A stretch of DNA of 64,000 nt. It comes from Argopecten irradians (lineage: Eukaryota > Mollusca > Bivalvia > Pectinida > Pectinidae). The translations under genes were made by a program, and so were the position numbers. The notes beneath the pieces were generated by a model. It saw only the letters and a program-made list of their open reading frames with translations. It had not been told where the DNA came from and searched no databases. Numbering within the stretch: the stretch's first letter is position 1; every line of letters begins with the position of its first letter. Where the stretch lies: contig NC_091142.1 in NCBI RefSeq assembly GCF_041381155.1, positions 35,761,604 through 35,825,603 on the forward strand, read 5' to 3'. Positions 45,601-57,094 of the stretch are shown in pieces.

Positions 45601-47598
45601 TTACAGATGACATAGAGCAGCTTCTATATACCAAACCTAGAAAAACAACAATTACATGTAATTACAGATGACATAGAGCAGGCTTCTACATACCAAACCT
45701 AGAAACAACAATAACATGTAATTACAGATGACATAGAGCAGATTCTATATACCAGACCTAAAAAACATCAGTTACATGTAATTACAGATGACATACAGCA
45801 GCTTCTATATACCAAACCTAGAAACAACAATAACATGTAATTACAGATGACATAGAGCAGATTCTATATACCAGACCTAAAAAACATCAGTTACATGTAA
45901 ATTACAGATGACATACTGGCAGCTTCTATATACCAAACCTAGAAAACAATCAATGACATGTAATTACAGATTGACATAGAGTAGCTTCTATATACCAACC
46001 TAGAAAACGACACACATAAACAACAGATTACAAAATGGCAGCTTCTATATACCAAACCTAGAAAAACATCAATTACATGTAATTAACAGATGACATAGAG
46101 CAGATTCTATATACCAAACCTAGAAACAACAATTAACATGTAATTCGCAACAGATGACATAGAGCTGCTTCTATATACCAAACCTAGAAACAACAATAAC
46201 ATGTAATTACAGATGACATAGAGCAGATTCTATATACCAGACCTAGAAAACAACATCATTTACATGTAATAACAGATGACATAGAGCAGATTCTATATAC
46301 CAGACCTAAAAAACATCAGTTACATGAAATTACAGATGACATACAGCAGCTTCTATATACCAAACCTAGATAAAACATCAGTAACATGTAATTACAGATA
46401 ACATAGAGCAGATTCTATATACCAAACATGGAAAACAACAATTACATGTAATTACAGATGACATAGAGCAGCTTCTATATACCAAACCTAGAAAACGACA
46501 CACAGAAACAACAGATTCAAAATGCAGCTTCTATAACAAAACCTAGAAAACATCAGTTACATGTAACTACAGATGACAAGAGCAGCTTCTATATACCAAT
46601 CCTAGAAAACAACAATTACATGTAATTACAGATGACATAGAGCAGCTTCTATATACCAAACCTAGAAAACAACAATAACATGTAATTACAGATGACATAG
46701 AGCAGCTTCTATATACCAAACCTAGAAAACAACAATAACATGTAATTGCAGATGACATAAAGCAGCTTCTATATACCAATCCTAGAAAACAACAATTACA
46801 TGTAATTACAGATGACATATAGCAGCTTCTATATACCAAACCTAGAAACAACAATTACATGTAATTACAGATGACATAGAGCAGATTTTCTATATACCAA
46901 ACCTAGAAACAACAATAACATGTAATTACAGATGACATAGAGCAGATTCTATATATCAGGACCCTAAAAAACATCAGTTACATGTAATTTACAGATGACA
47001 TACAGCAGCTTCTATATACCAAACCTAAGCAAAACAGTAAATTTACGTGAAACTGCATTTATTATCATACAATTGACATCATCTTCATACATTGTATATC
47101 AAATCTGTATGTATAATAAATCTTAAAACAGCGATTAAATGTTTTTAATATCATGTTAGAAACAAAGGACCTGATAGAAGTACATAAAAGTTCAGAAAAA
47201 TTTATATAGCTTAAGTCATTTGATTTCGAAACGAGAACTGTAGAAAAGATCAATACAAAATAACATTGGCATGTCTGAGTAACTGAAAAACTCAATAAAG
47301 GGCCATAAACTATCCTTTGATAATTCAGAAATAATGCCTAAACATCGAGCCTGTAAGAAATCTAACTGTATTAACCAAGTTTTTAAAGAAAACCTCTACA
47401 CTTGTAAGAAAAATAGATTTTTATATGTATGAACTGTAGGTTTTTCTACTAATGTAAATAATTTTGTTACCTTTATCATTTGTCGGTGTGTAGGAGCTAT
47501 GTCCGTCCAGTGAACTTGCCCAGTCCACGCCACGTGCTGTCCTGTGGTCTGTTTCTGTAACACTAACTCTGTCTTCCCTGTCTGTTTCTGTACCGTCA
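42616..47598 (-). CDS. CYB5R4: CYB5R4-like CS/cytochrome b5 reductase (7 exons, 5' part missing)
   Basis: Homologue of Ncb5or/CYB5R4, an ER-linked NAD(P)H reductase that passes electrons through FAD to a cytochrome b5 module in lipid metabolism. Exons in transcript order: 47471-47598 (CS domain), 45434-45576, 44710-44862, 44388-44535, 43589-43678, 43001-43165, 42616-42670. Seen motifs: flavin-binding ERSYT, nucleotide-binding AAGTGFTPM, CGPTPF, and the C-terminus DDNLHAFLG then TGA. The N-terminal cytochrome b5 domain (HPGG) was not found, so it lies in undetected exons or is absent. Exons 45434-45576 and 43589-43678 need small frame corrections. Two introns are filled with junction-derived arrays. 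Confidence 0.9.
43001..43165 (-). CDS. CYB5R4: CYB5R4 exon: NADH-binding lobe with CGP motif
   Basis: A 165-nt exon encoding FSVQYVLSEPGSSWTGSHGR, then TDTLICACGPTPFTKTVIQ. CGPTPF is the conserved cysteine-glycine-proline motif of the b5-reductase nicotinamide site (human CICGPVPF). Confidence 0.93.
43589..43678 (-). CDS. CYB5R4: CYB5R4 exon: KVKLMFFNKTEDD (two offsetting shifts)
   Basis: A 90-nt exon with good splice sites. The exon length fits both neighbours, but the internal frame does not. With one A fewer after KVKL it reads MFFNKTEDDILWREHLDRI, identical at its core to human KVKLMFFNKTEDDIIW. With one A more near the end it reads QRKNEW and joins FSVQYVL. Two offsetting homopolymer errors are the simplest reading. 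Confidence 0.8.
43827..44354 (-). mobile_element. Short copy of the ~157-bp-core element
   Basis: Inverted relative to the copy at 28828. It starts AAGAGGCCCAGAGGGTCTG and ends ACGGTATCGCATAAGCTC...GGTCCGAAGG, with only about two core monomers between. It lies wholly inside a CYB5R4 intron. The terminal foldback is partly lost. Confidence 0.75.
44388..44535 (-). CDS. CYB5R4: CYB5R4 exon: nucleotide-binding AAGTGFTPM
   Basis: A 148-nt exon encoding DSIEVSQYEGNFRESRLDGQ, then GDLIMYAAGTGFTPMVGLIN. Human has VSSPEGNFKISKFQELEDLF then LLAAGTGFTPMVKILN. The GTGFTPM loop binds the NADH pyrophosphate. Confidence 0.94.
44710..44862 (-). CDS. CYB5R4: CYB5R4 exon: FAD-binding RSYT and LMIKIY
   Basis: A 153-nt exon encoding VMVERSYTVVQPLLGTQDTD, then GKVFYLMIKIYTDGAITPWI. 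RSYT is the family's RxYT flavin motif (human KPYTPVS), and LMIKIYxxGxxTP matches LIKIYPTGLFTP. Confidence 0.93.
45128..45318 (-). repeat. tRNA-headed SINE
   Basis: On the minus strand it reads GGCCATGTGGTTAAAGTGTC (tRNA-like head), then GTAGTTGTCAGG, ACCGTAGGTTTGTGATTTTC, GGTACTCTGGCTTC and CCACTAAAACCTGGCAC. It is the same family as the copies at 7015 and 11196 and sits in a CYB5R4 intron. Confidence 0.75.
45434..45576 (-). CDS. CYB5R4: CYB5R4 exon: start of reductase fold
   Basis: A 143-nt exon encoding CHLESVVSVNHDTKLLCVSL, then PPGTCMCVPVGYHVHVRHNV (human LISKEDVTHDTRLFCLMLPP and VPVGQHVYLKL). Its first 15 bases carry two extra nucleotides compared with the array copies of the same edge. 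The array copies give GLVYRSC, matching human GLYYRKC. The genomic exon gives FGIIVSC instead. Confidence 0.85.
45577..47035 (-). repeat. ~60-bp array carrying the CYB5R4 exon acceptor edge (~24 units)
   Basis: On the minus strand each unit has an intron end TTGTTTTCTAG, about 20 coding bases GTTTGGTATATAGAAGCTGC, and about 30 bases including CATCTGTAATTACATG. Units at about 46020 and 46505 keep a longer piece of the exon (CTGCCATTTTG), which shows the exon is the source. Single units vary by substitutions and small indels. Confidence 0.92.
47471..47598 (-). CDS. CYB5R4: CYB5R4 exon: C-terminal half of CS domain
   Basis: A 128-nt exon encoding TVTVQKQTGKTELVLQKQTT, then GQHVAWTGQVHWTDIAPTHR. 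Human has VVESVGKIEIVLQKKENTSW in the CS (p23-like) domain between the b5 and reductase parts. It enters with a one-base remainder. Its end (AAG, phase 0) does not fit the next exon without a one-base change. Confidence 0.8.
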
Positions 47599-48867
47599 CT
47601 GTAAAAGGGGAGACAACCACATGTATCACAGAAATCAGGGGAAACAAACACATTTTCTCGTACACATCAACTTAATACTTAAGAAATGCAGCATAAATTT
47701 TTCTCATATTGACGACAGCGGGGCAAACCTTACTGTATTGGAGTGCCCAACTTACACAAACTAATGCAATGTACCTAATGCAGTCATTGTCAGAGACCAA
47801 CGGCTGATCGCACTACACTTAGCAACACTTACAGGATGATAAAGTGTAGCGTAGTGCAAGTGCGATCAACTGTGGTGTTTCTGAGGGGATGTCCCACGCA
47901 CGTTTTTGTTCACAGTGGAAACAACAAAATATTTCTATTGAAATGACCTTAACACAGTTTCAACTGTGACAGATTGACAGCACTTAACTATCAAATACCA
48001 TTTAGTATTTAAATAGGGACATAATAACAGATCAAGTATCATCTAAAATCATATATACGGACAACCATTATGTCAGTATAATGTTAAACGTTATTTAACC
48101 GTTCATATTCATCAGTGATGTCATTCTTCAACATCTGTCAAAATAACAAATCATAATTTGCCCCCCCTTACCAACACCAACATTGATAATCACATTCAAA
48201 ACAGTGTAGTAGTACATCAGCAGAACCTAATTAATCTCCAAAGATAGAGACAGTGGATCTCAAATATAACGGGTCAAAATTCTTAAGTTGTAAAAGACTC
48301 TGCATGACCCTCAACGTTTGACCAGCCTAAAGTAAGGTAATCTGACACACAAAGGTTGAGATTGTTTCTGGGTTATTTCCATCAAGGCGGAGGAATGATT
48401 ATATTCCATCTTACCCCAAATTATGATGTGACTGAAATTGATCATAGATATTGTTCGATATCATTGTATTGATGGAACTTGCATGACATGAAACTTTTTC
48501 TTGTCATTGTTAAGAAAGTCACAACAGTTCATTAGCACTTTCAACATAGGGGTGACGGTCTTACAGAAGGAATGTTACAATTTCACTAAGTAATCCAACA
48601 CTCATTAAACTGATGTCTATTCCTGGACTAAGGTAGATACTCCTCACAACAATGAAAGGTACAGACCTGACAGTTAACTCATTTTACTGGTCATACACCA
48701 GGTACAACTACGGCGACCAAAAAAGAATCAGGACTAATAACCTTCAAAACAACTTCAATCCACTATGTCCAAAATTATTTGTATAAAGTCCTGCAAAATA
48801 ATCTGAACAATAAATTAGAGGTCTTACCCAAACATGCCAAAATCTACATTAACACACTCATCTACCT

Positions 48868-50345
48868 ATATGTATGGTGAAGGTATGGTCCTCTATATAC
48901 ACGCACAGACTGTCAGTACATACCTACATGTATGGTGAAGGTATGGTCCTCTATATACATGCAGACTGTCAGTACATACCTTATATGTATGGTGATGGTA
49001 TGGTCCTCTATAAACATGCAGGCTGTCAGTGCATACCTATATGTATGGTGAAGGTTCCACTAATGGTCCTCTATAACACATCCCCATGACAGCTGTCAGT
49101 ACATACCTAGATGTAATGGTGAAGGTATGTCCTCTATATACACACAGGCTGCTTCAGTACATACCTACATGTATTGTGAAGGTATGGTCCTCTATATTAC
49201 ACCCAGACTGTCAGTACATACCTACATGTATTGGTGAAGGTATGGTCCTCTATATAACACCCAGACTGTCAGTACATACCTGTATGTATGGTGACGGTAT
49301 GGTCCTCTATATACACACAGGGCTGTTCAGTTCATACATACCTACATGTATTGTGAAGGTATGGTCCTCTATATATACCACACAGGACTGTCAGTACATT
49401 ACCCTATATGTATTGTGATAAGGTATGGTCCTCTATATACACCCAGGCTGTCAGTACATACCTATATGTATGGTGAAGGTATGGTCCTCTATATACACAC
49501 CAGGCTGTCAGTTACATACACTATATGTATTGTGAAGGTATGGTCCTCTATATACACCCAGGACTGTCAGTACATACCTATTATGTATGGTGAAGGTATG
49601 ATCCTCTATATACACACAGGACTGTCAGTACATACCTATATGTATGTGAAGGTATGGTCCTCTATATACACCCAGGCTGTCAGTACATACCTACATGTAT
49701 GGTGAAGGTATGGTCCTCTATAAACATGCAGGCTGTCCCAGTGCATACCTATATGTATGGTGAAGGTATGGTCCCTATATATACACACAGGCTGTCAGTG
49801 CATACCTACATTGTATGGTAATGTAGGTCATGGTCCTCTATATAAACCCAGGCTGTAAGTACAGTAACCTACATGTATGGTGAAGGTATGGTCTCTATAT
49901 TTCACTGGCTGTTGTTCAGTCATTACCTACAGGTATGGTGAAGGTATGGTCCTCTTTGGTCCTCTATATACACCCAGGCTGTCAGTACACATACCTACAT
50001 GTATGTTGTGAAGGTATGGTCCTCTATATACACCCAGGTCTGTCGATACATTACACTACATGTATGGTGAAGGTATGGTCCTCTATATACAACACAGGGC
50101 TGTCAGTACATACCTACGATGTACCTCTATGGTGAACTAGGTATGGTCCTCTATATACACCCAGGAAACTGTCAGTACCATTACCTACATGTATGGTGAA
50201 GGTATGGTCCTCTATATACACCAGGCTGTCAGTACATACCTACATGTATGGTGAAGGTATGGTCCTCTATATAACCCAGGCTGTCAGTACATACCTACAT
50301 GGCTGTCAGTACATACCTATAGTATGGTGAAGGTATGGTCCTCTA
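48868..50345 (-). repeat. ~57-bp array carrying a CYB5R4 CS-domain junction (~26 units)
   Basis: On the minus strand each unit reads ACTGACAG, about 42 bases beginning CCTGGGTGTATATAGAGG, then GTATGT. The 42 bases translate as WVYIEDHTFTIHV, which resembles human CYB5R4 IIKDYLYLIHI in the CS domain, and the remainder G fits the next exon in phase. One unit may be the real exon, but I cannot tell which. The units vary mainly by short indels. Confidence 0.85.
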
Positions 50346-50399
50346 TATTCACACCCAGTTATAGATTTTCAAATATATGGTCCTCTATTTATCAGTATC

Positions 50400-53300
50400 T
50401 ACATGTAGCAAGTTGCCAGATGCAAATTTTGTCAAAAAATTTACATTACATACCTATTTTTAGAAGATTTTTTTAAACGGGTCCTCGATTTTAAGAAATG
50501 ACCCATTTGGCGGCCATTTTGGAAATTGTGTCTTTTTTCGCTTCAAGTAGAGCCACAGTTTTAACATTTTTTACTGAAATTGTTTTTACTTAAATCATTA
50601 CTGCGCCAGCATTTTTAGCTGTATTTAGCTAAAATTTGCTGCAAATCGTTACTAGGTTCGTAGTAATTAAAAATATTGAGCATTAATATGTGAAACAATA
50701 CACTTTTGTGACTTTATTTTTACATTTAATGGTAATTTGGGCACTTTTATTTTTTACTCTAAAATACTGAAAAATAACAAAAATTCAAATGGGGCAAAAA
50801 AAGTAAGCACACGGACCCCCAATTTTTCTTCCTGATTTAGAAAGAACAACCGTTTCCCTATTGATATGCAAAATAATAACAAAAGTTTAATACCAGAACT
50901 TTTTCTATAAAGGGTTAAATTGGCAAAAATGGCTGAAAATGGTGCATTTTGTTGCACAAAATTAAGGGGTAGGGGTAGCATATGTTGTTATTCTGAGAAA
51001 AAATATTAGTCTAATTGATCAAAACTGGTATATTTTTAAAGAAGACTACTAGAAAATGATTCTACAAACCTTCATACATATCAAACACCTCATTAAGAAA
51101 TTATGGCTTTAATCTCTAACTTATATGGCCAAAACGGCAAAAATTCCCATAAAATCCAATATTTTGTCAACTAGGTGTCTTTGAGTGACAAAATCTCAAA
51201 AACGAGCACACGGGACATGTTTTTTTTCTTCCATTTTCTTTTTATGGTACAAACTTTTTTTTCCAAAAATCCATATGAGAAAAAAAGTTTAATACAAGAA
51301 AATTTTGACTTCTCAGAGGTGTACATCCTTAAGTTGAAAACATGTAACCAACATGTAGTTTGTGTCAAATTGTAAATACAATATCCTGTCACTTATATCA
51401 TGTTATAACCATTAGTCGTATTTAATTGTTTTCTTTATTTTTCAGCAAATGATCATGGGACTCATTTTTGGAACAGTTGTGTTTTTTGCAGACTTATTTC
51501 CTTGTAAAGGAGCATTCTAAATATTAATTGAACTTTGAACAACCAAGGGAGCTGGATCTTCTAATGCTATCATCTCCTACAGGTTTCTGTCATATCAAAT
51601 ACATATAGGCTCAATATTTTGATATGGCATAAACCTTTAGTTGAGTCGCATGGATATCAAACCGTTGAGCATCATTTAAATAGTATTCATGTTACTGATG
51701 TCTATATATTATTTTGTGTAATAGACCATGGTCACTTGAATTTGAGGCCACCTAACACCTCTGTTATGGTCGCCAGGCATCTGTGCCAACTGCTATCTGA
51801 AAAATACTGGTATCACCTACTGTACTATACTATTTATATATAGAGGCCACCTGATATCTGATGGTATCACCTAGCACGTCTGTGTATACATGTATATGTC
51901 TTATATTTAAATGTAGTATCCATGGTACAATATATAAGGTATTGCATGATAATGCCAAAATCCTATATGCTGTAAAACACGTGTGACATCATGTAGCCAC
52001 ATAATACGTAACTATCAACAAAAATTCAAGTTAAATTCGACTCCGATATTTTTAGTATTTGTAGATGTAGTTGAAATTAAGATATATTAAAAAATGTTTA
52101 TAATGTTTTTTTAATAACTTTGGTACAGCAGTTGTTGAAAGTCGATACATGTAAACTTGCCTTCATTTTAAACTGGTCGCCATAGAAGTTACGATTATTG
52201 CCGAACGGAAGTCGGAAAGTTCATTTCCCGTTTTCGGAAGAGTTCGGACAGACGTTAGTAGTTACGGTGGTCACATGACGTTTTCGGCAACGACGTTACA
52301 ATGTCGTCTAACTTCGGCTTGTTTGACTAAGTGGGACCCACCTAGTGATGTTTAATATTTATTTGATTTGCATCAAATTATTCCGAATCATAATGGCTCA
52401 TCTTGACTTCGATTAAGTCCTGTCTCTGCATGATTTACAAAAGGATTTTTTTTTTCAATATTCTTCTAAATCATAAAAATAAGAAAGATACGGATATTGG
52501 GCCTTTAAAGTAATTGTTACACATGTTTTGTTATCAGCTTAAATCATAAATCAGTGAGAACAAGAGTTTGGTTACATCCAAAATAGTGTACATTGTGTAT
52601 TAAATAAGACAATGTGACTGTGGAAAAAGAAAGATTTTCTACTGAAAGAATTTGAATTTAATTGACAGGAATGGAAGTTTGAAAGAAAAGTATGTGTATA
52701 CATGGGTTTAATAAGAGTGCAAGTGTAAAAAAAGATGTTGAGAAGGTAAGTTGGTAATCAACATTAATCATTTACATCCTTGTTACAAAAATATCTTACA
52801 TAGTTGAACAAAATTCTTTGAGGAAACAATACAAAAAACATCTTTACATGCATGTATATTTAATAGCACTATTCAGTTTACTATATATTTGTATCAGCCA
52901 TCTCTGAAAATCTAAAGAGGTGGATAATGTCAGTTTAGATTGATTGGGTTGCCATGATATGCTTTATGTGCGTAAGTGTTAAATATATATTTTATGATGT
53001 TGTTAATTTATTTAATTGATTTACACAATGTTATGAAAATATTGATGATCAATAAATCATGAAAATGAACATTTAGTTTTGCATTACTTTACTTTAATTG
53101 TTTCATCCAAGATTAATTGATTTATCTACATACAGATATCTATTTAAACTCCTACAGATATCTATTTAAACTCCTTAGATATATAACGTACTTTTGTTTC
53201 ACTGTTGCTGTTCAGAAATTGATGTTGTCAGATATGAATATGTGTCCACGGTAAATTGTAAGAAGTCAAAGGCACAATCCGGTCATTAAGCAACTTTGCT

Positions 53301-53530
53301 AGCCAAGGATATTCAGTCCGATTCTCTTACAACGAAGTTGGTCACTAAGTTATATACAGAAAATTCGGATAAACAATTTACAGTTATAACACAAAGGCAC
53401 GAAAATACACATTTGGTGAAACAAAATAAAAAATGGAAGATTCTTAATAGCAAAACTCAACTGGCCCTCTATATATTTAACCTGTCTAATACATGTTGTA
53501 TGTAAAACTCTTGATTGAATAGAACGTTTC
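50400..53530. other. AT-rich region without recognisable genes
   Basis: No coding exon or classified repeat was recognised. Phrases such as GGCGGCCATTTTGG and repeated poly(T) runs suggest old repeats. The missing 5' exons of CYB5R4 would be expected here or beyond, but no HPGG-type cytochrome b5 motif was seen on the minus strand. Confidence 0.45.
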
Positions 53531-53540
53531 TGGTGTTTCA

Positions 53541-54629
53541 GGGGCGTAGGAAGCGGGGGGGGGGGGGGGGGGGGGCAACTGGCCCCCGTTCACCAGGACG
53601 GGGGGGGGGGGGTAAACATGTCATTTTTTTGCCCCCCCCCCCCCTTTTCGCCGACTGAAATGTTCTAAAAATGCAAATTTGAAAGAAAAATGGGTCCCTC
53701 CTGCACATTTTTCGTTCTTAATTCTAAAAAATTTCCGCTGCGCGGCGCATTTCCTAAAACGTTCAAGCACATTATGTTCAAACTTTTAATAGCAGAAATT
53801 CAATACACATTAACTACACTGAAAATGTCCATTAAGGGATTCTACGTACTACATTTGTATTTCAAAAAATGTCTCTTAAAAGATTATACTTTGCTTATAT
53901 GTCTTAGCAAGACAATTAATTCATTATTATTTTGAGTTCAGATCAAGCAGGGTTGCACAATGATATAACGACACAATTATCACAATTATCATTTCTAAAT
54001 GCATGCTACTTTAAATCGAAAAATTACCATGGTAAGAACGCTTTAAAATCATTAAAAATACATCGTAAAACTCATCTCAGCCATTCTAAATCGTAAATTT
54101 TTTTCCCGGGGAAGACCCCCGGACCCCCAAACACCAAAACCTCGCGCCTTCGGGCGCTCATAAATTCATCCAAATGCATCGTAAAACTCATCTTAGCCAT
54201 TCTAAATCGTAATATTTTTTTCCCGGGGGAGACCCCCGAACCCCCCAAACACCAAAATCTCGCGCTCGCAAAATTATCAAAATACATTGTAAAACTCACC
54301 TCAGCCATTCTAAATCGTAATATTTTTTCCCGGGGTCGACCCCTAGACCCCAAAATCTCGCGCCTTCGGCGCTCACACGCTAATTTGGCCAATTTGCGTA
54401 TTCGTTACGTATTTCGTTGCGTATTTCCTTATAGCGACCCCACTGTCAATAAATGTGTACAAGGATTATATTTAATGATATATAAAAAAAAGTATATAAA
54501 GTATATATGGTTGTGTGTTGAATTAATCTCCTCCTGTAGGTGCGGCGGGGGGTTACAAAATATTGAGGACCTTCCCCCCCCCCCCCCCCCCCCCCCCCCC
54601 GATTACGTTTCATGTTCCTACGCCACTGT
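53541..54629. mobile_element. hAT-like non-autonomous element
   Basis: The ends CAGGGGCGTAGGAA and the complement CAGTGGCGTAGGAA form a terminal inverted repeat of a type common in hAT elements, and each is followed by a long poly(G)/poly(C) run. Inside, three ~120-bp units (CAGCCATTCTAAATCGTAA, then CCCGGGG and CTCGCGC) lie in tandem at 54065-54370. There is no transposase. The 8-bp target duplication could not be confirmed. Confidence 0.6.
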
Positions 54630-55031
54630 GTTATAACTGGAAAAGCCACTCAATTAGAAAAGCAAACGCTAGATAAATTGAGAGAGAAAACGAAAAAAAG
54701 TTATGAGTCGCATGAGAGATTTATAGTACATTAAAACTGTTTTTTTTAACGATTCAAAATGTGAATATTTTGATGAGCCGATAGAGCTAGAAGACCAAAC
54801 ACATGTAGCAAATGTTCTAGTTATTTACAGAGTTTTCATAAAAAGAAGATATTATATATATATAAATATAATGAAAACAAAAGTGAATTTAAAGCCCCAG
54901 CTTATAAACACGCTCATAATACGCACAGAGCTGTTTATACTAGTAATTTGGCTATACATCTTGGTGCAGTTAATCGCATTGCAATAGTGCCACATTTGCT
55001 CATTATCAAAAAGAACATTTTTCTGTACGTA

Positions 55032-55364
55032 CTATCACCGACTGGGAACACAGGGGGCCAACTCAATGAAAATGGATGTTGTCATACATTATTTTGTATT
55101 TGGAGGATGGACTGATGAGTATATATGACAGTCATGTGATTTTTTTTTCAAAAAATACGAGATTTGAAAAATTATTAAAAAATCGGCATATTTACTAATA
55201 TTTACTAAATCGGGATTTTTTAATAATTTTTCAAATCTCGTATTTTTTGAAAAAAAAAACACATGACTGTCATATATACTCATCAGTCCATCCTCCAAAT
55301 ACAAAAAAAAAATGTATGACAACATCCATTTTCATTGAGTTGGCCCCCTATCACCGACTGGGAA
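55032..55364. repeat. 296-bp foldback flanked by 17-bp direct repeats
   Basis: Arms 55053-55200 and 55200-55348 are almost perfect inverted copies over ~145 bp each, with a very short centre (TTTACTAATATTTACTAA). CTATCACCGACTGGGAA stands at both ends (55032-55048 and 55348-55364). No coding sequence is present. Confidence 0.9.
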
Positions 55365-55423
55365 AGGATGTGAAAAATAAAAAGTTAATGCATGCGAACC
55401 CCAAAGTATTTCGTGTTTTATTC

Positions 55424-55848
55424 GTGTAATTTGGTATGCGAAGCAAATATGGCGTCGAAAGCTCCGCTTCCAGTGTCAACCGAAAATAATAAAATGATCG
55501 GTACTGTAAAGTCAGTGATTTTTCACAGTGGAAACAGAGTAAAGATTCTGTCTAGCATACGGCCGTTTTAACGAACTACGATTTCACGTTCAGCCAAACA
55601 AAGTCCTGTACCGTGCCCAGGTGCTGTATTTTGCGTGAAAATCGCGCGGTTTTTCTTCAAAAGATTTTTATTTAACAGAGGACAGTAATTATCTGTTGCA
55701 GTTTTAGAAACTGCAATCATTTTGTTGTTGAAACGCAATATCTATAAGATGCATGAAGCATAGAAGAGACATGAGTGATTTCCCGATCACGGTTGACACT
55801 CGAAGCGGAGCTTTCGATGCCATATTTGCTTCGCATACGAAATTACAC
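55424..55848. mobile_element. TIR element (MITE-like) upstream of the F-box gene
   Basis: About 75-bp inverted ends: GTGTAATTTGGTATGCGAAG...CATATTTGC-type on the left mirrors GCTTCGCATACGAAATTACAC on the right. The ~275-bp centre is non-coding. It ends about 200 bp before the F-box start codon and so could contribute promoter sequence. Confidence 0.75.
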
Positions 55849-56046
55849 CTTCGCATACCAAGACACGTTCGACCCACTGTATACGGTCTTTAGCGATACC
55901 ATATTTATTATTGCAGCTAACCTAAACATAATGATTGGTTCTAAATCTCACCCGAATGTACAGATGAGTACATCGTTAAATTGTGCCGTTTTTCTGGCGC
56001 GAAAGATGGCGTTATTTTGTAATAATTACGTCACAATGCCTTTGTA

Positions 56047-57094
56047 ATGGCGACGCTGGAAAAACAAGGCGATGACCACTTCGATACTCCAGAAGAGAAT
56101 GATGACTTTAGTCCAAGGTGGAACAACCTACCCGATGTTCTAGTAATACAAATATACGGATATCTTTGCGACCATGCAAGGTTACGCATGGCATGTGTCT
56201 GTAGGCGGTGGAGGGATCTGTTCTATACGCCGTCTCTTTGGCGACGCAGACGAGTACATTTTATAGGACTCAGGGCAGAACATAAGGCTAAACGAGAATG
56301 CCAATATATCGACATCATGGGACAGCATCTGAAGACGCTAAAACTCTCATTTGGTAAACCGACCTTCCGGACGGTCAAGGTCATGGCTCTGGCAGCTGAA
56401 ACCTATCTGAAACATCTGCTTTACGATTCAAAGATACGCCTAACTAAATTGTTTTTGAATCAGTTGGATTTGGAGCATTCCTGGCACTTCTGGATATCGC
56501 GAAATAAAGTAATTGGAGCTCTGTGTAGACTATTCAGGCGACTTCGATATCTCGAAACAGTCAGTGTCATTTCATGTCGACTTTCGTTACATGAAGGCTG
56601 TCGTCTGCTTGAGTCCCTCGGGCGCGGTTACGCTGGGAAAACGCTCAAAGTATTATCAGCCGATGATCTCTTCCAGACAAACGTTTTACCAATACGCCAC
56701 AAACGGTACCTTACTGCATTATCTAAATTTTCGTCACTCTCGCAGATCTATGTGAATTATTCTTCTATCAATGATGACGTTTTGGACTCGTTCGCTGAAA
56801 ATCTTGGCAATACATTGCAAAAGCTGACACTATCTATAGAACGGAATGTTAGCCATATTGTTATTCCGTCTGTGGTTTGGACTAACTTCACCCGGAAATG
56901 TCCCCAGACTGTGGTCATTCTCTACATCTACGTTACTGGACGTCGATATGATCCTACAGCAGCACTAGTCAAGGGACTTCCGCTCAGAGAACTGTTCATC
57001 GTGTCCTGGGCGTCCGTCGTGACACACGACGATATGCAAGGACAAATACCATTTCTACTCCGACACATTGGAAGAACATATCCGGACACACTTG
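56047..57094 (+). CDS. FBXO39: F-box gene exon 1
   Basis: Starts MATLEKQGDDHFDTPEENDD. The ATG lies just after the stop of a 90-codon upstream frame. The exon ends at CACTTG|GTAAGC. Unspliced reading runs on to a stop at 57225, which would give a 392-residue form with an unrelated tail. Confidence 0.88.

Noticed and set aside
46567-46854. 95-codon cysteine-rich repeat frame on the minus strand
   Set aside because: It comes from the ~60-bp acceptor array. The GLVYRSC part is informative as a copy of the CYB5R4 exon, but the frame as a whole is not a gene.
48874-50135. Plus-strand open frames of 66-119 codons with Tyr/His-rich repeats
   Set aside because: These are antisense readings of the ~57-bp CYB5R4 junction array and shift frame at every indel.
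55438-55570. Gene start ATGGCGTCGAAAGCTCC with a 40-codon frame
   Set aside because: The same sequence occurs inverted at 55782-55845 as the other end of a TIR element, so the frame is incidental.
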